Part shown: positions 32,229 to 43,157 of the stretch, piece by piece
Layout of the letters: every line of letters starts with the position of its first letter
Numbering within the stretch: position 1 is the first letter of the stretch
DNA from: Paraphaeosphaeria minitans
Taxonomy: Eukaryota > Ascomycota > Dothideomycetes > Pleosporales > Didymosphaeriaceae
Direction: 5' to 3'
DNA: 64,000 nt
Assembly (NCBI GenBank): GCA_015832175.1
Contig: WJXW01000016.1
Coordinates: forward strand, 496,001-560,000
The notes under the pieces: generated by a model
Database searches by the model: none
Told to the model about the DNA's origin: nothing
The model's input: the letters and a program-made list of their open reading frames with translations, nothing else
Program-made: the position numbers and the translations under genes

Positions 32229-33945
32229 ATGTCGTCTACCGAAAGGGACGTCGAGTCCAGTCGCTGCGGCGAGAACATGGCAGTTGAAGCTGCAGTGCGC
32301 CAGCCTCATACCGGGTCGGATAGTCCCGCCACTACCATTGCGAGCTCGAAGGCGCTGGCGAAAGTCGAAACCAATGCTTCCGCCTTGTACGATAGCCTCC
32401 CCATGTGGCGCAAGTGCATGATCGTCTTCGTTACGAGCTGGGCAACGCTCGCAGCGTGTTTTTCTTCGACCTCACTACTGAGTGCTAGCACTGAGATCGC
32501 AGCTGATCTAGGAGGAACGAAGGAGGCGGTCAGTCTGTCAACAGGAGGAGTGTTGCTGGCCCTAGGCAGCAGTCCGCTGCTCTGGAGTCCTATTTCTGCT
32601 GTATGTCGATTCCACGCGCTTTTGGACCGATGCGGAAAACTAACCTAGGCTGTGTAGATAATCGGTCGTCGGCTGGCATACAACATCTGCCTCCTGTTCC
32701 TCTTCTGCTTCACGATCGGTGCCGCCCTTGCTCCCAACATGCGCGTCTTCATCGCCATGCGCATTCTCTCCGGTCTACAAGGTTGCTACTTCCATGTAGT
32801 TGGGCAGACTATCCTCGCTGAATACTTCCCGCCCGTACAGCGTGGTATGGCTACTGGCTTCTTCCTAGCTGGAACGGTGCTTGGTCCACCTCTTGGTCCT
32901 TTGGTCGCTGGAATCATGATGACATACGCGAGCTGGAGGACTGTATTGTGGCTCCAAGTTGCGATGGTGGGGCTCGCGTTCGTTCTCGCGCTCGCGTTTG
33001 TGCCGCCTAGCAGGGTCGATAAGCCGGGTCACTTTTCGCTGAACTTGAAGGGCATGGAGGCGGTGAGGCAGTTCAACCCGCTGCCAGTCTTCCAACAGAT
33101 GAGGTATAAAGGGATATTCTTTACGGTGAGTGAGAGACGTACCACAGCTCATTGAAGAGCCTTTGCAGAAGACCGCGCTGACATGCGAAATTAGCATTTG
33201 AGTTGCGGCTTCCTGAGCTGGACGCAATACTCCATCCTCGCATCGCCTCGGCACATACTCGTCGCGCGCTTCGGCTTGACAACACCGATATCCTCAGGCC
33301 TGTTCTACATTGCACCTGCGACCGGTTTCCTCGTAGGAACGGTCGTAGGCGGACGCTATTCCGACATAACTGTCCGCAAATTTATCAAGCTACGTGGGGA
33401 ACGTCTGCCCCAAGATCGCTTGAACAGTGGAATGTGGTCGTTCTTCCTAGTTATACCTGTAGCTTTACTCATATATGGGTGGGGTCTGCAATATTGCAAT
33501 AGTTGTACGGCAGTCGAAGGAGGATTGGCGTTACCGATCGCGACGGCCTTCTTAGCCGCCGCTGGGCTTCTGGCTGCGTTCGCAAGCTTGAACACGTACT
33601 GTGCTGGTAAGGTTAGCCTGTCACGTTACAGTAGCTCATAACTAACAGAACACAGAAGCGATACCGAAAAAAAGGCGAGAAGTTATTGCTGGGAAGTACC
33701 TTATACAGTATACCTTCTCCGCTTGCGCGAGCGCTGGTACTGTTCCGCTGATGGAGGCAATTGGCATCGGACCTACGGCGACAATAGGAGCTGTGTTATC
33801 CGTCCTCGCTGGATGTCTTACATTAGCCACGGCGCGGCACGACGTGGAAGGTGATGAGAACAAGGACCCAAAGGAGTTCAGCTGGCTGCAGCAGTTCAAG
33901 AGGAGGGAGCTTCTGCCGACCAACAAGGTCTTCCCAATTGCGTGA
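32229..33945 (+). CDS. MFS transporter, DHA1 drug:H+ antiporter-like
   Basis: Four exons: 32229-32600, 32658-33125, 33195-33606 and 33656-33945; 513 residues. Introns are 57, 69 and 49 bases, all in phase. After a cytosolic N-terminus of about 60 residues, roughly 12 membrane helices follow. The loop after the second helix carries IIGRRLAYN, the remnant of the MFS A motif (GxxxDRxGRR), and helix 5 has GTVLGPPLGPLVAG, like the antiporter C motif of drug exporters. A short cytosolic central loop (residues 250-280) and a basic C-terminus (QFKRRELLPTNK) are as usual. It faces the Zn2Cys6 regulator gene, with only 52 bases between stop codons. Substrate unknown; export of a small molecule is inferred. 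Confidence 0.87.
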
Positions 33946-33997
33946 ACTTTAGCTTATCTGTATCTGAGGTACCCCAAATTCGCTGCTTCATTTTTAC

Positions 33998-36474
33998 TTA
34001 CACGTTGCTGGGAGTCACCCAGTCATCGCCCCATATCTCTGGCCAGTATGGCGTTTGAAGTCCATAAAAAGATGGGTTGTCCAGGGCTTGCATGTCTAGG
34101 TCCGTTTCTGCAAGGAAGCCTTGAAATGATGGGTCAGCGAGCGCCATGCCAGCAGTCATGCTTGTACCGGCGAACGCGTTCACAGGTGGGTGCTGCAACT
34201 CTGCAGGAGTGCCCAGAACGGACTGCGGCACTTCGTTGCGGGCTGCGGCCATGCTCTGCGACATTGCATCGATGTGCTCGCAAAACTCTTTCGCACCGAA
34301 GCTACCGCTCTGTGCTAGTTGCCTTAATAGCTCAACTGCGTTGTCGAAGTTCTCGCCATCGCTTTTACTTTGAGGGGTGTGCAGAAGGCTAGATACCGCA
34401 AGAATTGTGGCGGCAGAAAAAAGATATTGCGTATTAAAGTAGTCGAACGTGGCGAAGGTGCCATGGATCCACGCATCCGTGATGATGCGATACGAGTGTC
34501 GAGCACACTGGGTACATGTCTCTGCCAACGTACGTGCGCTGTCTGATAACTTTGGGATGGGATAGGGAGCAGGGTCTTTGCGCGACTGCTGGTGAATGCG
34601 GAGTGCGTGCAACAGGATTGGGCGTGTTGCAAGGATAACACCCTATTATCTTAGTGATTATTTTCTATACGTTCTTGTAGACATACCTGATTCAGCCTTA
34701 GATGCAAGTAGACAATATGATGTCGCTGTAGCGAGGAAGAACCATCGTTCTTCAGATGGAACTTTGCCGGCAAAGTGTCCATCCATCTTGTGAACTCTTT
34801 TAAAACGGATTGTACTCGCTGCGAAAAAGGGCTGTGGAACTTCATCCTTCCGTAAATTTCCCTCGTACATTTCGCTGCGATCCTCGCTATTTCGATACTG
34901 CGTAGCGCGTAGTCAACGTCGTCGAAGTCTTCGTCCATGTCATCAATTCCGTCGCCACTTGGCGGGTCAACAAAAATGTCATCATTGGCGATAGACATAG
35001 GTAGGCCCAATTTGGAAGCGCATGATCGGTCCAGCACGTACGCCGACCACCACAGTCGTATTCGGTGCTCACGCGCGCGACGATTACGATACTGATGTTC
35101 TGGCACGTTCAAGTGCATACCCATGACTAAAGCGTTCCGTACAGCCGAGCTGGCGAGCACATACGCTGAATGACGTCTGTTAAGGATGAATGAATACAGC
35201 GTCTATCATAACATATTAGCGATCGATCCCATCATTGGGCGTATACTTACCAGGAGTAGTGCGATCTCCACCGAATCAACTTGAGGGCGTTCAGCCGGGA
35301 TACTCACCATCCTTCTGGCCTGTACGAAGTTGATCAGCCCAGGAAATGTAGAGCCTTGGTCTGCACTTCGAGCTGAATAGGCCTCTCCCAAAGCAAAGAG
35401 GGCCAACAGTTTTGCAACCTTCAGTCTGTCACTTTTGCCGTTAAGCTTGATGGCCTCCTCTAAGCTTTCGAGTACCACACTCTTACGTACAATGTGATAG
35501 TAGCGACATATAGTATTTAGTGCAACCTTGACCAAGAACCGTGCACGAGCGGGTGTAGGCCATTGGCGGTCGGTCTCCGCAAGGAGTGTTAATGGCTCGT
35601 CTTTGATAAAGCTTGTTCTCGGCAAATGATTGGTGCAGACTGTGGCCACTGTCTGGCGGAATCTAGTAGAGAATGCAGCGTCTGAGGCTTCACCTACGTG
35701 TATAGGCGACTCTAGCGCTGATACAGGATGGAACCTGACCGTGAGTATAAAGTCAGTCAAATCAAAGATACATCGTGACTCAGTACACGCACCAGGGACG
35801 CTCCTCTATCAACGGATTCTGCGTTGTCTCTTGGGTTTCCTGGTTCTGTTCGACTGTATTTGATGGTGGAGTTGGACGTCGAGCTTCTGTTGTAGATACA
35901 ATACTCAATCCAGTGTTGCTCCGAAGAAGTTGGTTCTCTCTCAAAAGATCCTCAACATAACTACGGTGCCCAAGTCAGCTAATATAGTAAGGTAATTCTC
36001 AAAAATTACGGTATCCACCTGAGCCTTGAAGTAACAGGCAGTGATCAGACTCTTGCAGCGCCTATACCTGCGAATGAGGTGTTGAAATCTATGCTGGTGT
36101 GCGAATACAGTGCATCACTATTATATTAGACTAGGTAGACTTACTGTTGACTCAGCTTCACTTTACGATCGCGCGACGGGTACACGCAGTCGGCAGGGGG
36201 ACTAGTTTCACCGCATCTTGAGCAAGGGTGTCCCCCCGAACATTTCTGTCTCCGTGAGTGGCATCTCTCGCAGCTATTCCCATATCTATTAGCGCAATCA
36301 TCTGTGATATCGACGAGCAATGCACAATGTCATGGTTTTCGACCAGTCCCGGACAGCGCCAATCTACCAACTCAAATGAGCGAGGGCTTGTACATACGCT
36401 ATGGATCTTGTCGCTTTCTTCTGAATTCCTGCGCGCTCTGGGGTAGACACGGGCGGAGACATGAGCCTGGGCAT
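33998..36474 (-). CDS. Zn2Cys6 transcription factor with fungal_trans domain
   Basis: Six exons: 36474-36398, 36273-36145, 35960-35793, 35734-35251, 35202-34687 and 34642-33998, giving 672 residues. All joins keep phase; introns are 124, 183, 58, 48 and 44 bases. The first join is decisive: it makes RSIACERCHSRRQKC. The binuclear zinc cluster is C27-x2-C-x6-C-x5-C-x2-C-x8-C55, followed by a basic linker (RDRKVKLSQQ) and a dimerisation helix (YVEDLLRENQLLRS). The fungal-specific middle homology domain covers about residues 180-520, including LNRRHSAYVLASSAVRNALV, MGMHLN and REHRIRLWWSAYVLDR. The C-terminal 130 residues are likely an activation region. Proteins of this class regulate metabolic or efflux genes; the MFS gene next to it is a candidate target. 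Confidence 0.85.
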
Positions 36475-36734
36475 GTTGTTGATGTTTACAGCCGAAGCGA
36501 GGTGAGGTTTTCGGCGAAGACTTTGCAATGCCGATAGATGACGTCATCCTCAGCGCGCCTACTCTCTTACAGGCGCGCCGAGGCGACTTGACTAACCAGA
36601 AATTTACTGCGCAAAAAACGAAGGTCTCACACATGCAGCAGATGCCTGGAAAGACAGATTGAATAGGCTTAACATTAAACGTAAGGATGAACGTTGCGCG
36701 TGGTACCACGCGCAAGTCCTCTTTTAAGGACCTT

Positions 36735-37128
36735 TCAAATTTGCAAGGGGTTGTTTAGACTGTCGTAGACGAACAATACCAGATGATCGCTCTGCAGGTA
36801 GGTACCGATCCTATGCGGATTTGTCACTTTAGAAAGGACGAGATCCCGACTGATTTCTAGTGCTGGAACTTCAGATTCATCCACCTGGAAGACGCCGACT
36901 GTCGCACTTTCGCCTAAGAGCTGCGACTTCCAGAAGGCGTTTGGCAAATTCAAGATTGTGAGTCCTCATGCTTATTCATTTGGGTGGTTCAGGCTAATGA
37001 GGTATCGGATCATCGATATTACCTTTTGTGGCGGCTGGGCTGGCGGGAGCCGACAGCTGGAATGAGAAGTGTGTTGCTGATACTGGCACCGATTGCAACG
37101 CTTGAAGTGCGAACAACACCGTGAAGCT
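36735..37128 (-). pseudogene. Small secreted-protein-like gene lacking a start codon
   Basis: Exon-like segments 37128-37023 and 36964-36735 join in phase 1 across a 58-base intron (GTAATA donor, CATGAG acceptor). The joined text begins SFTVLFALQALQSVPVSA, a good signal-peptide core, and continues through LPNAFWKSQLLGESATVGVF, VDESEVPALEISRDLV and NPHRIGTYLQSDHLVLFVYD to a TGA. The codon just before SFTV is TAA and no ATG lies in frame, so the start is lost or encoded in an exon I could not find. No family is recognised. Confidence 0.4.
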
Positions 37129-37647
37129 TTATAAGTATACCTCGTAGAGAGAGCTCAGCTAATACGACCTTTGGAAGAAGTTGCGCGAAAAGAGAGCTAT
37201 TGTGCGCCGCGGCGTACATGTGAACTAATATCTTCGTACATATGTATATACCATGCATCGGAATTATGGAGGTTTCGATAATCAATCACATGGAGGCAAT
37301 ATTGTCTGCGGTCACTCAAGTGGAAATGTCAGTTCGCATAGCCTGAGGAAATACTGTTTTATGAATGCCATCGAACATGGTGGTCGCGAGCGTCATTTTG
37401 AAAATAATCATAGTCCTTGTGACTTAGAGGCCTAATCAATACATTCTTGACAAATCATTCAACGACCCCGACAACTCAGCATCAGCGTGTCCTGGCGGAA
37501 CCTGCTAGAATTGACCCTGAAAGACTGTCAAGGGCTAAGGAAGTGTGCACTGTCCATGTCGAGTGCACAACTTCAGGGTTTGCATAACCTGTACCTTATC
37601 CCACACCCAACCGCATCCCAAAGGATATACGGTTAGAGTCAAGGAAC
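37129..37647. other. Intergenic
   Basis: No gene supported; it lies between two minus-strand loci. Confidence 0.4.
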
Positions 37648-39077
37648 TCAAATGCAATCCTCGGCATCCAACTTTCTCAAAGCTTCGACGGTGGCTTGCC
37701 CAAATGTAACGATGAACGTCTCCATGATATGTATGCAGCACTGCTTCATCTTGCAACCATATTCCTCGAGCGGGGCAAGCAGTACGTCACTCGAACCGTC
37801 CTCTTTCCAGCGCATGATCCTCCGCAGACCAGTGTAAGCGACGGCGAGAACGAGGATTTTCCACACCCCAACAAAGAACTCGAGTGGGCCTTGTATAGCT
37901 TTGGCAAAGAGCAAGACCATGTATGTGAAGGGTAAAAGTGACTCCGTAAAAGCGCGTGCGATTGTGGATTCCACCTTCCATGGGCCTAGCTTGAAGGTTT
38001 CGGTGACGTTCACGTCCTTGGTGGAACAACCATCATGGCCCATCAAAGTGTTGCAATATAGGCGGTCAGACGCGTTCGTATGGACCACATTGGTGCCGCT
38101 GCTGATCTTCTCGGGGCGAGGGAAGCGATAATCGTGTATGTCGATGTCGCTCACGGACATTTGACTGGGTAGGACGGAGGCATCTGCGCGGACGGATTCA
38201 TAGTCGAGCGCATCACCAGTGTTGGAGATTGAGTCGGTCGGAACTACTTGGATCTGAGCGTTGATGCGGAGATCTTCCACTGTTCGAGGTGTAAGCCGAA
38301 TGACACATTGTGTAGTCGAAGGGAAGATGACTTACATGACGGACTATTACACAGCGAGGGATGCCTGGACTGAGTCGAGTTCGCGATGTCAAGTAGACTG
38401 CTAGTTGAATTGGGAGGCAAGTCCTCTAAGAGCTCAGCTACATCATCGCACAAGGCCGCTGCTAGTGCAGCACTAGTCAGGCTCTTGCCTGAATCTTGGT
38501 CTTCGTTCTGATGGAGCGACTTGACAAGCTTGACAGTCGAAGAGTTCCTGGTCCCATCAGTGATATCGTTGGTACCTGCGCCTTTCTTTTTCAGGCCACT
38601 ATCAATCCCAAGCACCTTCATCGCTTTCACGGTTCCTTTTCTGGAGCTCTCTTTCGGATAATTCTCTGCTACCTGATATTCCTCACCCTCCTCGTGCTGC
38701 TTCAGCTCTTCCCGCTCTTTGTACAGCTTCATCTTCGCCAAGTGGCCTAGCTCGCTATTCTCTTCCTTCAACTTCTCCCAGTCTTCCAGGTTCAACACTC
38801 GCGACGGCTCTGGAGCACGTGGCTTCATCGTATCGGATACAGGCGAACAGTCGGGCGGGTGCAATCCCACTTTCTTGAACCCAGGCTTGAGGTTTTCGAC
38901 ACCACCAAGCGGAGATACGGCCGGTTGGGAGGAGCTATGTACGGAGCTGAGACTGGCGTGCGAGTGGCTACTTTTGAAGAACTCTTTGAAGCGACTGGAC
39001 TTTCGCTGGCCTTTCTGGTCGGGTGTTTTGAGCGCGGCGAGATGCTCGGTGCTGTTTTCTGCACTGAGGCGGGCCAT
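37648..39077 (-). CDS. Hypothetical protein with C-terminal membrane region
   Basis: Two exons, 39077-38336 and 38279-37648, joined in phase 1 across a 56-base intron (GTAAGT donor, AACAG acceptor); 457 residues. The ATG at 39077 (MARLSAENSTEHLAAL) is chosen; one at 39179 would add 34 residues. The first 250 residues are charged and disordered, with a short coiled coil (DWEKLKEENSELGHLAKMKL). Residues about 350-400 contain one or two hydrophobic helices (LPFTYMVLLFAKAI, FFVGVWKILVLAVAYTGL). The C-terminal tail has several cysteines (EEYGCKMKQCCIHIMETF). No known family is seen. Confidence 0.65.
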
Positions 39078-42000
39078 GGTGGCGATGTTATGAGATTGCG
39101 TGTCGGCGGAGTAACGCGTCAAGTGGAAGGCGTAAATTGTTTCTTTGATAAGAGTGCGGTCACGGGCGTTTGCTGCCAAGACGTGATTAATGTTTATGTC
39201 ACATGCAAATTGAGAAGCTCGTGACAGGAACCTGGAACAGGCCCGATTATTCAGATTCAGATATTTATGCCGTATAGTTTATCTATATGAATGAATATGC
39301 AGTCATATAGGCTGTACAGCAGAGGTTGACTCGTACGTTTCCCAGATGACTCCTTCGCAAAACCAGGTGTCGAGACTCAGAACTCCAGGTAGCCGAACCC
39401 CATCAACACATGTATCTTCTTCGCTTGTATTCCAGATGAAATTATCCGCTTCAAAATATGCGCACCTCTAGAAATACCAGCGTGGCCAGCGCACAGTGCT
39501 CTTGGCGTACCGGACTAGGTACGTTCTCTTACGATCCGCACCGTACAGATACCAGACTACTAAAAGACCTTCGGATGACCTGTGTACAGTATGGAACGTT
39601 AACGGAACACAGTTCCGTACCTACACCAAGGGTTCGGTACGTTCGCCACGTTGAGAAATATCACGAACGAAGTGAAACACCCAGAGCAAAAGAAATGAAA
39701 ACCAGGGCGGTAAGAGGGGCGGGATTGTCCATGACCGACTTCCTCACTGGGCTATCCTTGTTCTCGTCTTCACCACCCATAAAGAACTTATATGGGCCCT
39801 TGTCCTGAGCGGCGCGTGCAAGTAGCAGAGATATTGCTAGGGGAGTACCACTCCGCAGCAGCCCTGGTAACTCTGCGCGACTCCATACTACAAGCGGAAT
39901 TAAAGATGGCCTAGATGTGAGCATTATGTTTACATTGGAGTGTCCATAATTTAAACACTTGCGGTAGTCGCTGGCTAGGAGTGAACGGCAAAGGACTTGC
40001 TTGCCACACTCTTGCGAGGGCTATGCGTCATTGCTTGCCACTGGTCCGGAGATGTTAATAGACGAGTTACAAACATATAGTTGTTGGTTGAGTATATGCG
40101 AGGAACTTCATGCTTCATAGAACTTAACATGGATTCGTCCCTGAGACACACTATAGTAGTAGATGTCGTGTTTTCAAATGGCTTCGGGTCGGGGGTCCAT
40201 CGAGAGTGATTGAGCCATCTGGGGTAGGGCGAAAGATCGAGGGCTTAAGGATGAACCAGGCGTAGCAAATTCTGGTAGCGTGGCATTTTCGCCGTGAAAG
40301 ACGATCAGTGAAACTGGTGCTCGATCCAGGGAAGATGCTGCGGCTCGCATCAACCTCGACATACCCTCCGAGACCACCCACGCACCTACCCGACGGCGCA
40401 AGGGTGCGGCCCATGCACAATTCCCCCAGCATGTACCGCCTATAAGAACCCGCAAGCAACGGCTCTGCCTTCTCATCGCGATCCTCGTTCGCCGACTCAC
40501 CCATATTTTCAACCCGACGATCCAAGCAAACAGTGTCGAAAGCATAGCTTGGCCAGAACCCGCAAAGCCGCATCTATGATTCTTGTCATACTGCGCCTGA
40601 TCCACAACATCGTCATCAACATGCTCGCTCTGCTCCTCATCATCAGCATCTTTGTTCATGAGCTCACTTCCAGCTCTTCCATGACGGGCTGCTCTACCTG
40701 CACATCGTTGCACGAGGCTTGTACCTTTACCTTCGATTCCAATTCCGATACTCGATGCCAAATGCCATCGACATGATCACCCCGTTTGCTTCATATGGGT
40801 GCGAGCTTCTCGTCTTCTCCGCGCCGGCTCTGCGGTGCTTCCCTGGATGACCCGCATCTGCACGCAGATTCTCCGCCTTAGCCCGCGATTCCTGTGCTAT
40901 GTCAACGGTGGAATGGTCGAAGCCGGAAAGTATGTGGTGGATGTTGTCATGGGGAACGATTCTGGAGAGCTGAAAGATCTTTGGAAGGCTGCGGGTAGGG
41001 ATGTTGCTGGATTCTGCAAGGCAGACTCCACCATCTAGTCGGCGGTTGGCCTTTGAGCTTGAAGGTTGGACATGACGCTTGGATGCCAGAACTCTTGCGA
41101 CTCAAATAAGATGCTAAATCAGATGCGGTCTGTCATGTTCGCACCACCCGGTACCGATGGGACGAAGGACATGTTCGAAAGCAGAGCAAAAGCAGAGCGC
41201 CGGGCTTCGATCTGGAGTACATAAAGTTCACGATCAATAACAACCTTTCAGCATTCAGCGAAATGATATTTATGCCCGATATCATCCTGTAAAGGACCAG
41301 TCGACAATGATTTCCATCGCTTCCAAAGACGATCGTGTGCCTCCAGGCCCTTGTGCATAAGTCCTGGAAAGTTAGCGTGCGCTTCCATAGGTCTTGGCAC
41401 GCCCTCGAGGCAATTACGCCAAAGCTTGCACTTTCCGGCGACAGGACACCTGGAGTTGGATAATTCCAATGACACGTCACTCTTAGATGTGTAGTGCTAC
41501 GCAAGAGAACGTGTTGAGAATGGTGGTGTTGGTGGGTGGTAGGATCGCGAGGCTGACATCTGGTGATGTTTATGATGTAAGGTCGGTGTCGCTTACCTAC
41601 CTTTAGGTAGTCTACCTAGTGGCCGGGTCGTGAGTGGATGCAACGTCACAAGCTATTGTAGCCTTGTCTCCACTCACCGCTCCTCCACGCTACACTGCCA
41701 TTCAGCCTCGCCGACTCTACTCTGCCTGCACGAAGCGGGATGTGTGTTTTGTCCTGCGTGAACTGCATATCGAGTTCCACAAGCGATCCGTATGTACGCT
41801 TTCACGCCTTCTCTCGCTCCTTGAAACGTACAGGTCATTATCCAGCAATTTATACGCACCTCTAGCGCATACCCGCCTTTTTGAAGGCATATCGTACTAG
41901 CAGATTCGCAATTTGATTGGCCTATTTTGAATGAACGACGGTGAGCGTAGGGATCCACAAGCCGCCCTTCCGAATCTTATAGGGCTGAGTACTCAGGCTT

Positions 42001-43157
42001 AGAACCCTGTGATCCCACGCGGAACAAGTCAGCTTGCATCATTCTCTGGCCCTTGGATTGCTTGAGATCGCGTCGGTCGAATCACAGATGCCGGCTGGCA
42101 ATGGTGGTCAGCTCCAATGATCCCACCCCGGCCGGATGGTGTCGACTTATGCAGGGACGAGTTCGACTCAGACCAACAGCAGCACAGAATTGCATGTTCG
42201 GGACCAGATCTGAGAAAGCCACATTGTGATACTCGGTTTTCCTCGACCGCCTTAGGGTTCGAGAGCTCCCCCCCCCCCACATGCGATGCCGCTGCATTAT
42301 CCATTCACCCTCGTATCATCTGCTCAATCAACAGCATGCTTCTAGTCGCGCGACCGAACAGCATAGCTAAGATTGGATGCAAGTGTGGCAAAGTAATGCG
42401 CTCCAGCTACTGCAAAGCACGTTACACTCTCACAAGGAGGACTGTGTCGCGTACTCAGCCTTGGCTGATGAACGGTGGAGCAACACCAGAAACTGTGGCT
42501 CTTGTTGCCTGCAAGCATCTTCGGCAGGTTACTTCTTCGGAGCTGCGGTCCTCTGGATTTTTTCATCACTCTGCGTGCAGGCACTACCTCACCTCCAGAT
42601 CCTCCAACGTACGATCCGCTTTCACTACACAAGGAAGACGGAAGTCGGTCAGGCTGTTAGTCGTACCAGCCCGATACGGTTAGATTTCCGCCCCAGAGCC
42701 ATGCCGACAGGGAAGCCGGCCAAACGGGGGCCTTTGGCTACTGTTAGTCCTCACTCCTATTGATGGACATGCAACTGTGCACAGCTGGGATGGTTCGGTG
42801 CCTTGTCTGCCTGTCCGCCTTTTTGGAATGGGCAGACTACCGTACCGTAGCGCTGCATGGCCGTTCAATGAATCACAGCCGCCGTTGCATGCTGAGCAAT
42901 CTGGGCGGGGGTTTTGGCGGCATAGCCGAGGAGGACCCCCCGTGTCTGACCGCCCCACCTCGATCCTGACAAGCACCGGGCTGTTACTGAAAATACACCA
43001 CTCGACTGCCCAAGCTCTTGCCGTCATTTCTGCGGCTGAGTGCTTCTTCCCAACGTGCAATCATTTATTAACGTGCTCTGGGCCCACAATGGACGCTATC
43101 TCATATCTACCGTCTTCCCTATCCTTAGGCACTTTCAGCCGGGCGGACCACTGAAAG
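39078..43157. other. 4-kb gene-poor region
   Basis: No gene could be supported. Weak candidates: plus segments 40576-40773 (hydrophobic start MILVILRLIHNIVINMLALL, then three Cys) and 40799-41038, which are in different frames and could be remnants of a small secreted protein. A run of 12 C's lies near 42270. Base composition is mixed and no transposon coding sequence or terminal repeats were recognised. Confidence 0.35.
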
